Assembly (NCBI GenBank): GCA_028622995.1
Contig: JAJQJQ010000034.1
Span: 1,612,001-1,676,000, forward strand
Source of the DNA: Panagrolaimus kolymaensis
Taxonomy: Eukaryota; Nematoda; Chromadorea; Rhabditida; Panagrolaimidae
Length of the DNA stretch: 64,000 nt
Reading direction: 5' to 3'
Part shown: positions 50,365 through 61,725 of the stretch, piece after piece
How the letters are laid out: each line of letters starts with the position of its first letter
Numbering within the stretch: the stretch's first letter is position 1
Program-made: the position numbers and the translations under genes
The notes under the pieces: generated by a model
Seen by the model: only the letters and a program-made list of their open reading frames with translations
What the model was told of the DNA's origin: nothing
Databases searched by the model: none

Positions 50365-53300
50365 TTAATAAATATCAAGAGGCATAAAAATTCTTCGGCA
50401 AGCAATTACTGCAGCTTTGGGAGGATGATCTGGAGGATCAAGTAATGGAGAAATTCGAACTGGCAATTTTTGAAATTCTGATTCATACATTCGATCAAAT
50501 TGTTCTCGATCTACATTTCGCTTGAAATGATCAATGGCAACGAAGCTAATGTCACTAAAAAACGGGGTTTTGAGAGTTATGACAACTTCAAAGAAAAATA
50601 GTTACCGATAAAGTGAAAAATGTGATCGAAGGGAAATAGTTTTAGTAATAGGATTAACATCTCGATATTCTTGTACAAGATTTTGCATAATTTGGAATAA
50701 ATTGCTTGAAATCAATAATTCTGTGGATTGTTTCCATATGGCTTGGTGGCGCTCATTTGCAATTACATTGGCATCAAAATCTTTGAATGGACCCGTCGTT
50801 TCACCCTAGAAAAATTAAAATTTAGTTTTATGTTATTTCCATAAAACTTTTTTTACTACCATTTAAAGTTTTAATTTTTATTTATTAGTTTTTAATTAAT
50901 ATTTAATATTGATTGTATTTTTCTTTCATTTTCTATTATTTTAGCCATAAATCTCGCAATTTGCGTTTTAATTTCCTTAATTTCTCCATTAACCGATCTT
51001 AATTTGGATGACACTGAAGCAGCTTCAGTTCCATCCGTGATAACCTTTTCATGAATTAATTGTTGATATTGAGAAGTTAATTTACGATTATCTTCTATTT
51101 CTTTAAGCATTAAATCAAAATCTTCCACAATAAAATCCAATGACCTCGTTAAAGGATTGGTACTTTGAGCTGTGCTTTGTAGAGCTCTTTGAACAGCCTC
51201 AATTTCAGCTCGCAATTTTCGTTGCTCACTCAAATCATAAAAAGTGTTGGGTTCAAGAAAGGAGCCAGCTTCATCTTTAAGTTTTCTAGTATTTTCAATT
51301 ATTCTATTCACTAATTGCCCATGCTCTGCGCCTTCAGTAAGTTCAGATATATCTGCTCCTGTATTTATTGAGGATACAGTAGGTAGAATTATTTCTTCTT
51401 CCTCCACTATAAAATCATCCGCTGTTGAAGAATCCTTTTTAGCGTTATCATCCTCTTCCATCAACACAAGAGATTTATCCACTATGGTTGTTTGTTGGCT
51501 TACAGAAGTTGTATCCAAATCAGCTATTTTTGTTTTCTTTATTTTAGGTGGAGCTGGTCTTGCTGCCGCTGTGCCTGGACGTCCCATAGCTGTTTGTGGA
51601 CGAATTGCACCCGTAGTTGGTCGCTTAACTAACATTCCTTCTTCTTCGGGCTTCTCATCAATAACATTATTTTCTGCAGGGTTTCGATTATGAAAATTAT
51701 TTCCATTTGAATCCGGTGGAAGACTAGACCTTGATTGGCCTATACCTGAAGAAGCTCTGGAATGATCATGTCGTTCACTTTCAGCTGTTTCTTCTGCTAT
51801 TCCACTATCATCGCCACCTTTGGATGTGCCTCCACTGGATTCTCGTTCTTGATAAGATGAATCTGGATTAGTTGTTGCAGAATCTTCAATTATTGGAGCT
51901 GCAGCCCGCTTATCTTTGGATTTAGAACGATGCTTCTTTTCACTACGATCCTTATCTTTATCCTTTTCACTTTTCTTTGGCTTCTTTGGTTTTGAATCAT
52001 CGGAAGATGATTTAGATTTCTTTTCTTTTTTCTCATCTTTATCCTTCGTCGTACTTATTTTATCTTTACTATTTTCTTTACTTTTGCTGCGAGTTTTAGA
52101 TTTGGATCGATGCTTTTTAGCTGGAGCAGCAGCCGCAGCCCCAGTTGCCGCCGCCGCTTCAATAGCTAACTTTTGAAGTAATAAATTAGTCATTTCCGGA
52201 TCCTTTCCTGCCACTATTCTTTGAGGCTTTACATCATCCAATGAGCCATCCGTATTTAATCCATCAACTAATTTTTCCAAAAATGATATTTTTGAATTTT
52301 TATCTAATCCCGCCTTAGTATGATCTAAATCATCGGAAGTAAAAAGGTCTAATAAAAATCCAGTAGCATGTAAAGTTTCATTAACCACGTCATGAATAAA
52401 TTTAAATGGTGGTCGTTGTAATAATTGATCAGTCAGAGGTGGCCTTTTTATTAATGGCTCAAATAGCTCGCGTGTTCTTGCAACATCAACCATATTTTTG
52501 AGAAATAAAAATATCAATAATACTTAATTTCAAAATAAATAAATAAACAATAAATCTTTTTATTTTTATTTTACAGCAACAACGATGAAGCCAAAAAGTT
52601 GTGTTGTTGTCCCAAAATCAGAAGATGATGATAATAAAAAAAATGAAAGGAAGGCGGTGCTGCTGCGCAAAAAAAGCCAACGACGAGAGCGTGAGAAAAA
52701 TATTTGGTTGCTTGGTGATATAACAGAAGCAGTCAGTAAAATTAATACTACAAACTTGAAAATAGAATTCCAACACATGAAGGCAGGCGCCGCTGATTAC
52801 CCCAGCAGCCTCAACAATTGTGGAACTGTTAAGTAAGTCGGTCGTCAGTCACTCAAAAAAAGAAGCATAGAGAAGGTAAGAGTAAAAAGAAGAAAAAAAC
52901 GACACAAAAAAATTAAATATTTTTCTCTGAAAAACTTTTTTAAATAAGCAGGTGAAAAATAATAATATAAAAATTGCCACAAAGTATGCTCGCGCGCGAA
53001 GAAAAACGAATTACCTCCGTTTCTAACTCCACCTCCTACATAAAAATAACTACTAGTCTCAGTCACTCGTCGCTGTTGTTTAAAAACGTGGTCAACAAGA
53101 AAATTGCCTTAAAAGTAGAACAGAAAAAATAGCGTTGTTGTCGTAACAAAGTAAGTAAGTATTCTTTCTCATACGCATACATATGTTGAAAGCAGCTGCA
53201 GTTGTTAGCTGAAGATGTATTGAGAAAGAAGAAAAAACTAAAGCGTTTTTAGGCTTCCGTCCAAAAAAAGTAAAAAAGTAGCCATGACAACCAAAAATAA

Positions 53301-56300
53301 AAATGTCATGTTATTTTTTTTCTCTTCGTTCCTTGAAACCACCAACTAGCAACTACTATAAAAATTCGTCGAACCTAAGTTTTTTTTCATACTACCAAAC
53401 TTCTTTTCTTTTCCAGCTGTATTTTGTTGTTTTTAAATGCCACATATATTTTTTTTTGTAATCATTTTTAATTTTAAATTTTCTTTATGTGAAAAAAAAA
53501 AACGTACCGCATGATTGGTGATGTAAAGAGGCACAACCATATTATTGTTATGCCGTTCAGGGCAATCATATACACAACGAATTTGAACATTTTTTGATAT
53601 CCATGTATACATATGAGTTGGAAGATCAAGCCTTCGAAGATAATAAATTAAATTCCAAAATATAACAGGATGTGAAGTTCGTAGGGATGAATCGGCAAGG
53701 GCCAACACATCATTAGCCAGTAGGGTTTCAATTTCTCTTCTCAAAACTAATGCACTTACAAATGGCACAGAAAGGGTTTCACTGGCCTGAAAAATAAAAC
53801 TTTGAAATTTATTTCTTTTTCAAAAAAATCGGCTTACAACTTTAACCTTATTTGGATCATTCGCGGCTGTATAGTTCCTTGATTGCAAAGGAGAATAATA
53901 ACTTTGTGGAATAGCTTCAACTCGAGGCTCAAGTTTAACTTTTAATGATGGAGCAAAAGCATTATGACAGAATGGACAAACGGTATTGAGATTACTATCA
54001 TCCACGCTCCAACCAGAAATTAATTCTTCATCATAAACAAATCGATTACATCGAGGGCAAGAAGTGCATGAACAAAGAATGGCATCTAAAAAATAAGGAA
54101 ACAAAAAACTAGAAAGGCTTCTTTTTTGAATGTATTTTTTTACCGATTAAATAAGAATCTTCTTCCGTCTCATTTTCACTTTCATTAGTGCTATTTTCGT
54201 CGATTAGATCTTGCATCCAATAATCCAACATTAAAATATTTCCCGTTGTTCCTGTATCTAATTGAAATGCGGGATCAGTGGAATCAAAATGATCTTGATA
54301 TACTGTAGTTCCATTCAACATGCTATCTTCATTCATGGATGAATTAGCGATAAATGAACTGTCTTTTGAATATGATTTATTTAAATTTTTTACTTCATTC
54401 ACTAATGAATTTACTCCACTCTTTTTTAATAATACATTTCCATGCTGGGAAACTGCATCATATCCCTTGAGAGCCTGCTTTCGAACTTGACTAAATAATG
54501 ATGAAAAACTCGGGGACAATGCAATGGTTGATGGTGGAGCTAATTCATTTGTTGAAGCACTATGACCACTTTCATTAACTTTAATATCATCTAAAAAAAT
54601 AAATAAATATTTGCATCGATAAATAATCTAGAACTAACCCGTTGTTTGACTTCTCATTAAATTTGTGACTACTGGACTTGCAAACTTTTTAAACCATGAT
54701 GAAGCACCTTGTCGAGATGATCTCCTTCTCTCAGATAATCGTCCATCAAGGGAAGCTATATCTTTAGCAAATGGTGATGCAGAATGTTCACGTAAAAATT
54801 GTGCCCTACTTGGACTCATTTCCACGCTAGATCGAGTGCTACTTTTATCATTATTTAAACGTTCTGAAGGAGCAGCTAAAAGTGGATCCACAGTTGCATC
54901 ATGGCCACTTTTGAGTGAATTTGTATCTTCTGTTTTGGGATCCAATGGAAGGATGGTTATTACATATGGTTGTTCTTCCAATGCCTAAGAATTAATTTTT
55001 CACAATTAAAAAAAAATAGTTGGAAATTATCATATATATACCCTTTCTTCATCATCCTTTACATCTCTTGAAGATCCAGATACCGTATCTGGTTCAGGTG
55101 TGGATGAAACTGATGGATTTACTGCACTTTCATCAACAGAAAGTGTGGACATATTTTCTACTGAATATGATGTTCCGCCCATACTTGGATTTAAATTTTG
55201 CGGATGAAGATTATTATGCATTTCATTTATTCGCATAATAAAATTAGGATCTCTTCGAACTGCAGCAAATCTTACACATACTTCAATTCTCAGTCGAAGT
55301 CTCTTCCATGCTTCAATAGCTCTTAATCGAGCTTCAGAAGGCCAATCACCTTCCATTACCGCCCAATGATATATTCCATATGTAATTGCATTGGGTTCAA
55401 TGCAAAGTCTTTGCATTTCACGTAGGACTTCAACGGCGTAATGGGGATAACCATATTCGCCACATAATTGCATGAGAAGGCGAAATGGAACTTGATCAAG
55501 AAGAGGAACTAATGATTTGTTAAGGCGAGATAGAACCTAAAATAAAAAATAAGTACATTTTCTGTAAAAAATGTGAATCATTAAACTCACAGTCATGGCT
55601 AATCTCAAAATTTTTAATTTATTTTTAGCTAAATGCAAAAGAGAGGGTAATTGCAAAAACCATAGCGAATATCCATAAAATAAAACTATTCTCGGCCATA
55701 AAACTGGATAAGTTTGAGTCCATTTATTTGCAACTTCAATAGAATTTCTTATTTCTTGTTTAGTTCGAATTGAAGAAAACCTTAATCTTGATGGAAAAGA
55801 AGAAGTTCCTTGAGGATGATCAGAAACTTTAGAATCAAATAATTTTTTAATTTCTTCCAATTCAAATAATTCGTGGTTGAAATGATTTGGAAATCCTTGA
55901 TATTTGTACTCAATTTCACCATTTTTTGTATTTAAAATTGTTGGAGGTTGAACAACGATAGTATGATTTACAGAATATGCATCACGATCAAGTAGCTCCA
56001 CCGCGCCATTATTGCTTGGTTTACTCAAACATTTTCGAATGCAATCATCAAAAAATGCATTATAAACTACTTTGTCCGAAATGAAAGAGCGTTCTTCAAT
56101 AAATCGAATAAAGGATTGAGTTTCAGAAAAGCGTTGATAAAAATCATGAGAAGTTCGATCGCGACTTTTCAAAAACCCATCCAAATCAAATCGAGAATCC
56201 ATATCAGTGATATTTTCATCACGAGGACAAGATTTTATAGGTTTCAAATATGATGAATATCCAACCATCACAGAACACATAAATCGAAGAAATGCTTCAC

Positions 56301-58292
56301 GCACCATTAATTCATATGAAGCTTTTCTAATTTGATGCTGTTGATCAATATCCACTGAACCATCCATAGGCTTTTGACGACGATGCTTTTCTCTATCTCG
56401 ATCATCCGTTCGTATCCTTTCTAATATTTTTTCTAGAGAAAGTTTTAAATGTTTTAAAGGTCTTTTTGGAAGTGAAGCAGATTTTAAAATTTTCTTATTA
56501 ATTGAATGTCGAAGTGTTGAAGTATCAAGGTCGAAGCATGTTACATCACCTGGAGGATCTTCATACAAATCAAAATATCTTGAATCCACACCAGCTATAA
56601 ATGGCAACGGAGCATGTAAGACTCCTGCCAAAGCTAAAGGGCATTGAGGAATATATGGGCATTGCCAATGAAAAGGAAATATTAAAGCGCAAATTGTTTC
56701 AGATACTACTGTAAGCAACCAAGGTCGAAGAGAATGGATTAAAATCTAAAACCACAAACATTTATAAAACTTTAAAAGGAAGCTGTTCTTACTTTTTGTT
56801 CTAATAATGCCAGCGATAAAGCATAAACAAAATTATCCACACCCAAACATTTAAGAACTTCAATAAATTGAGCTCCGGATAATGGTACTTGACTATCATC
56901 ATGATTTTCAAATGGAATCATTTCTTCACCTAATTGAACAAGAACCCGTGGTCTCAGTGGAGTTGGAAATGGCACTTCATACATCTGCAATAAAGATTTA
57001 AGTTGATTCAAAAAAAGTTAAATGATTGAATAATTACCAAATGAGAAATATAACGTTCAATGGGAATTTTTTGTGCTGTAGGCATTGCAGAAATTAAATA
57101 AACATAATATAAGAATCGACGAAAGCATTCAAAGAAAGGATGGCGAGAAACAATGCAAATGGATTTGTTCATAAAAAATAACTAAAAAAGTAAACCAAAA
57201 TTAAATAAATTTTTGCATCTTTTTATTAGCCAAATTTACTTGTTCGGGTGAATCATCTTTAGGCGAAGAATCAGAATTTTCTCCATTATCACTTTCACTT
57301 TTTGAATCCATATCAAATGATAATAACTCTTTTTGATGTTCAGTTAATTCTTTGGTATATTTTTCATAAAAAGTTAAAGAAGCACCATAATATTTTAATC
57401 CAAGGGCATCGGTTAAAACGCAAGTACTAAATAATTGTTCAGCTAAACCTGATTCAGCACTCCAACTTTCTATTACTGCACCCATGGGAAGACAAAACAT
57501 TGGCACATTTTGAGCCAAAGCACTTGCAGAATCAGTTTTTGGGAAGCTATCTAATACAGCTGGTTTATATGCAATTCGGCGACAACATGATTGAGCCTTT
57601 TTATAACATACAAATACATCTGATCCGACCATAGCCTAAATACATTACAAATTTTCTTTAATTTTTGTTGTCCCAAATAAAGAAGCCTTACTTTATTCAA
57701 ATTTTTATCAATTTTATAAAAAGTATGTGGTGGATTTTCTCCTTTACTGGTAATGACGACGACTATATTAGTAATAACCAATTGATGAGGTGGGCCACTA
57801 ACTTTACACCTCCGATAAGTAAAATATAATGCACTCGAAGTATTACTGACATTTGCACATCGACCATCGGGAGTATATTGGATTACAGTGGAATCCTCCA
57901 TTGGTCTCTCCTTTTTTCCTTCATCCATAATTCCAATATCCACTAAAGGTGGTTTATGATATCCACGTTTATAACAAAGAAATGCTGAATGTGTTCGAAT
58001 TGAACCATGATTTAAATCTGCTGGATATCCAGAGGGAGTAGTTTCAATGCAAGTAAACCCCGGTGGCACCTGCAAAACAAGAATATATCCCTACTAATGG
58101 AATTTCTTTAAATACCTTTTCCCCAAAACCAGGAAAGATAACTACAATATCAGTGATTGGAGCAAGAACTTCATTTGGTTTATTCCCACATTCATGTTCC
58201 AAAGGAGTCAATTCCTCTGGATTTTCACTTAATCCTGCAACAATAAAATGCTCAAAAATCCTCCGATTTTCTTCATCTTCTGGTAATGACAT
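50365..58292 (-). CDS. DENN domain protein 4 (Crag/DENND4), Rab GEF
   Basis: Guanine-nucleotide exchange factor; DENND4/Crag proteins act on Rab10/Rab8-type GTPases in secretion. Exons 58292-58116, 58069-57692, 57635-57240, 57181-57038, 56984-56793, 56745-55591, 55536-55042, 54984-54639, 54590-54144, 54085-53838, 53786-53508, 50805-50606, 50554-50365 give 1,548 residues. An N-terminal MABP module ([36 protein letters not shown]) precedes the tripartite DENN domain ([20 protein letters not shown]), a PPR-like stretch ([21 protein letters not shown]), Ser-rich linkers, a CxxC zinc-binding segment (CPRCN...NTVCPFC) and a conserved C-terminus ([24 protein letters not shown]). Intron 12 is 2.7 kb and contains the whole IFT54 gene on the same strand; the exons either side join in phase 0 and both read as DENND4. 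Confidence 0.93.
50877..50886 (-). terminator. poly(A) signal of IFT54 inside DENND4 intron 12
   Basis: Two overlapping AATAAA hexamers (AATAAATAAA on the minus strand), 6 nt past the IFT54 stop and 72 nt before the acceptor of DENND4 exon 12. DENND4 transcripts must read through this signal to reach their last two exons. Confidence 0.6.
50892..52493 (-). CDS. dyf-11: IFT54 / TRAF3-interacting protein 1, ciliary transport
   Basis: Intraflagellar transport complex B subunit needed for sensory cilia. It is a single uninterrupted frame of 533 residues from the ATG at 52493; an upstream in-frame ATG would add eight hydrophobic residues not found in the family. The N-terminal CH-like domain matches IFT54 (RRPPL-type [49 protein letters not shown]). 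A central Lys/Ser/Asp-rich linker follows ([14 protein letters not shown]), then a C-terminal coiled coil ([32 protein letters not shown]). It has no introns although its neighbours have many, and it lies wholly inside DENND4 intron 12 on the same strand, with its own AATAAA right after the stop. Confidence 0.92.
   Translation of the reverse strand: MVDVARTRELFEPLIKRPPLTDQLLQRPPFKFIHDVVNETLHATGFLLDLFTSDDLDHTKAGLDKNSKISFLEKLVDGLNTDGSLDDVKPQRIVAGKDPEMTNLLLQKLAIEAAAATGAAAAAPAKKHRSKSKTRSKSKENSKDKISTTKDKDEKKEKKSKSSSDDSKPKKPKKSEKDKDKDRSEKKHRSKSKDKRAAAPIIEDSATTNPDSSYQERESSGGTSKGGDDSGIAEETAESERHDHSRASSGIGQSRSSLPPDSNGNNFHNRNPAENNVIDEKPEEEGMLVKRPTTGAIRPQTAMGRPGTAAARPAPPKIKKTKIADLDTTSVSQQTTIVDKSLVLMEEDDNAKKDSSTADDFIVEEEEIILPTVSSINTGADISELTEGAEHGQLVNRIIENTRKLKDEAGSFLEPNTFYDLSEQRKLRAEIEAVQRALQSTAQSTNPLTRSLDFIVEDFDLMLKEIEDNRKLTSQYQQLIHEKVITDGTEAASVSSKLRSVNGEIKEIKTQIARFMAKIIENERKIQSILNIN
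52585..52836 (+). CDS. doubtful small divergent exon in DENND4 intron 12
   Basis: Plus-strand frame of 83 codons starting [19 protein letters not shown]. It is preceded by an acceptor-like TTTTACAG 8 nt before the ATG, and a strong GTAAGT lies at its 3' end. The product is charged, with a basic patch, and I do not recognise it. Codons near its end are C-rich, unlike the confirmed genes here. It would be divergent from IFT54 and antisense to DENND4. No convincing next exon was found; the TTTTCCAG near 53415 would add about 18 residues before a stop. Confidence 0.2.
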   Translation: MKPKSCVVVPKSEDDDNKKNERKAVLLRKKSQRREREKNIWLLGDITEAVSKINTTNLKIEFQHMKAGAADYPSSLNNCGTVK

Positions 58293-58820
58293 TTGTATAT
58301 AAGCTAAAAAATAATATAAATGAAAAAAAATAAATGCAGATGACGCGACATTTCACTTATTGCAGCCGAGTTTAGCAAAAATCGTTAGCATCAAGAAAAA
58401 ATTCAAAAAAACATGCAAACACCATAAATGAGAAGGTATAAGTTTATCAGTTTTTTGATAAAAATTTTATAAATGAAGAAAATGTGCCATAAAAAATTAT
58501 TAGTCATAATTAGTTTGATTTTAAAAAAAAATGGAGGCAACAATAAACAAGAAAAGAAATACATACATTATTGCTGGCTAATTGATAGCAGCAGCAGAAA
58601 TTTTTTTCGAAGCAATGAACCATGAGAGATGGAAAGCAAGCAAGCAGCTGAATGGATTATGCGCATATTGCAAACAAACTAAAAAAAAACTTTGAATGAA
58701 AATATGTGAAGAAAAAAGTGAAAACTTTAGCTGCTGCTTGCTTCAAACTTTCAAACACTAACTTGATTTTGATTTAGATTAATCTTTTCAACAACTTCTA
58801 ACTTTATTACCGTTTTTCAG
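58293..58820. promoter_or_regulatory. divergent promoter region, DENND4 and small membrane protein
   Basis: 528 nt between two start codons on opposite strands. No gene-like frame. On the minus side TTTTTTAG is 14 nt before the DENND4 ATG; on the plus side TTTTTCAG ends exactly at the ATG of the small gene. Both look like leader-acceptor sites. Confidence 0.5.
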
Positions 58821-59282
58821 ATGCTGTTTCGATCATTAAAACAAAGTCCCAAAGGATTACGCTTGGTTAGCTCTGAAATCAAATCACAACTTAAAGGATC
58901 GGGTAAAAATGGTGAAGTCACGTAAGTGTTTATTTGTTATTTCCATTCTAACATTATATTACATGAACCTCGTTGTTTCAGATCAATTGATATTTTAAGA
59001 TGGCGTGAACAACAAAATGAATTTCAACGTGAAGAAAAAATTGGTGGCCAAACAGTCAAATGGAATTACAGATCGGAATTTGTTAAACGACATGGTATGG
59101 ATAATAATCATAGATACACTTGGGTTGCAATTGGTATTAGCATTATTTTTGGTTTTGCATCTTTCGTTGCTGTAAAAACAAGTGTTATTGAAAATCGTCG
59201 TCAAGCTATGCAAGAACGCGATGTTATGCGAAAAACACTTCAACTCCAAGGAGAAGATCGTAAGAAAATTGGTATTGTATAG
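58821..59282 (+). CDS. small single-pass membrane protein, unrecognised
   Basis: Exons 58821-58921 and 58982-59282 give 133 residues. The N-terminus is basic with few acidic residues (MLFRSLKQSPKGLRLV) and could target mitochondria. One hydrophobic segment (WVAIGISIIFGFASFVAV, about residues 83-100) is followed by a charged C-terminal helix (ENRRQAMQERDVMRKTLQ). The layout resembles small inner-membrane assembly factors, but I do not recognise a family. TTTTTCAG directly abuts the ATG, with no 5' UTR left, which suggests leader trans-splicing. AATAAA is at 59356-59361. Converges on DCTN4 with 120 nt between stop codons. Confidence 0.8.
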
Positions 59283-59402
59283 TTAAAATATGTTTGTATA
59301 TATTATGTATGTTTAAACCAATAGATTGTTTAATTAAAGTTTTATTATTATAACAAATAAATTACAAGAATGTGAAAAAAATTACAAGAACACAATAAAT
59401 AT

Positions 59403-60906
59403 TTAGGCATCTAATGAAGGATTTATAATTGAAGCACCCAATTGAAGACGAACATTCATTATTTGAGGACTCATGGCAATTTGTTCACTTGAAGATGATG
59501 GAAATGGATGACTTGAAAATTCATAGCGAAGTTCCATAAGAAGATAATTCTTTTCTTGAACAGCTTTGGGCTTTACTTGAATTTGAATACCGATCCGATG
59601 ACGCTTTTGAAGTACAATGTTACTAAAAACAGGATGATAAGAAATTGTAGAATAAGTTGATTAAACTTACTTTGTATTTGAAACAGGAGAAGCAGTAGAA
59701 ACATCAGAACCTGATGGACGAGCAAAAGCAGGACCAAAAGATTCATTCACATCAGCAGCGGAGTTGGCAACTGGAATTGTAAGTTCAAGAGGCTCAGTGA
59801 AGCATTCAACATAAACAATATCATCAACTTCGAGAGGTTTCAATGTGACTTCCATTGGTGCTGTACAATAATTTGAAACATACAAGAACAATGGCCAACC
59901 AACTGTTGGGAAAAGTTGTACAGATTTGACGATTCTTATTTCCGGCAAATACATTAAAGCAAGAGACTGAAACAACACACATATACATCAGTTGCAATTG
60001 TAAAGAAATAAACATACTCGAATACGAAATTGAGAAGAAACAGGATTATATTCACTTTTGATTAAACCATTCTCACTAGCATTACAGCGAAGTGTACGAC
60101 AAGATGTGAGTGGAATACGAAGTGGATGAAGCGTTGAACTTGTGATGCAGCGCAATTGTTGTTCATAAGTTGGAATAGAGTTCGGATCAACAGGTTTCAT
60201 GAGTTTCTCCAATGTAAGTTCTAAAGAAAGGAAAAAGGTAAATTAAGAGGAAATTAACAAAGAACATACCTTCTTCATCGTCACGACGGATAGCATTTTC
60301 TCCCAAGAGAGGTGGTTGATTTATTGCCTCAAGCTTCTTTTTGGCGTACAAATGCATACCATATTTATCAGATAAATGAACCATGTTAGAACGTCGAGGT
60401 TTATCATTCAATCGCTCATATTCATTCTTTTCAAATACAGCAAGGTCTTTCATCATCTTCTTTACATTTGCCAAATCTTCTTCGTTAGGATCATTTGGTT
60501 GAGGCCAATCAGAGTTTTGATTCTCACGATCTTCAAATCCAGCATCAACAGTAGTAAATTTGCAATTGTGACATAGAAGACGATACTTGTTATTGAAAGC
60601 ACGAGAATCCATAACCATACCTATAAAATCAATGCCTTGTATGTAAAAAAAAGCGTTCAAAGAAAGAAACATACCACAAACAGGACATTCATAGCAAGAA
60701 TTACATTTGTTCTTATGGGTTCGAGCATCAGTAAATGCAATATTTTCAAAGCATGCACGACAGAAAAGATTATCAATTTGTTGAGAAGCACAAACGATGC
60801 ATTTGGTTGTAAAGCATGGTCGACAGAAATATATTTCATCTAATGGATGATAGATACCACAAGAGCATTGATATTGCACCAGTTCCGTGTTGAATAATTT
60901 GGCCAT
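59403..60906 (-). CDS. dnc-4: dynactin subunit 4 (p62)
   Basis: Pointed-end subunit of dynactin, the dynein cofactor. Exons 60906-60675, 60620-60270, 60220-60018, 59966-59671 and 59622-59403 give 433 residues, close to the human 460. The N-terminal cysteine-rich region has paired CxC/CxxC motifs (YQCSCG, YFCRPCF, CIVCAS, LFCRACF, CNSCYECPVCG, LLCHNCK) expected to bind zinc, as in all p62 proteins. SDKYGMHLY, RCNASENGL and IVLQKRHRIGIQI follow. TTTTAG is 12 nt before the ATG. It is convergent with the small membrane-protein gene. Confidence 0.95.
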
Positions 60907-61725
60907 ATTGATGAGATCCTAAAATACTAACTAATAAATATTGAAGAAAAAATAAAACGCAATAAACGAAGAAAACAATGGAAATGGTAAAGTTGAAGAG
61001 AGACCGCAAAAACTAAAGCTTGCAAGAATTTTTTTTATGTTTTTGAGCAAAGTTGCTCGCAACATTTAGCATTCCTCGCGCACCTTTTTTCCAAATAAGA
61101 TTCAATGCAATTTGAAATTTTTTTAGGAAGAATAAATTTCTAACAAGTTTAGGTTTCTTTTACTAAAATTTATCACAAATCTGATCATGTTTAATCTTGA
61201 CATTAAAAAAGGGGCAATATATAAAGCAATGTACAAAGCCACAATTTTATTTAGTCGTTGTCGCTGGAATATTTAACAAAAGTTTTGGAGTAACGTTTTT
61301 TATGATTGTTACATTTGAGAAAATAACGCAGGACAAGAAAGTTCTCAACATTAGCTTTTTTCTTCAATTTTTTCCATTTCTAAGAAGATGAGAGACATTT
61401 ATTTTTTACAGATTCCGACTGAAGGAGCTTCACCAAGCAAAGAAGTGACACATCCATCCATGGTTTATGATTTCGGTATTTTTTTAAGTTTGTAAAATAC
61501 AAATTGATAATTGATTTTTTTCTTTTTTTATTAATCGATTTTAAAAACAATTTTTTTGGCATCACCCCTTATTATTACCAAATTTTTTTGTGAAGCAAAA
61601 AGCATACATAATATTAAAAAACGTATGTATAAACAAAAATTTTACAATTCAATTTTTTGCGAATATAAAAAGCATAATAATGGCTAATGGAAAAAAATAT
61701 AAAGAAGACGAGAAGAAACAAATAA
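60907..61725. other. intergenic, no gene seen
   Basis: About 820 nt between DCTN4 and the vWA gene, both on the minus strand. Frames at 61197-61391 (+) and 61380-61565 (-) overlap each other, lack splice support and have biased composition. The right end should be the 3' UTR of the vWA gene. Confidence 0.5.

Noticed and set aside
61197..61391. Plus-strand 64-codon frame between DCTN4 and the vWA gene
   Set aside because: No family resemblance and no splice or start context; overlapped by another chance frame.
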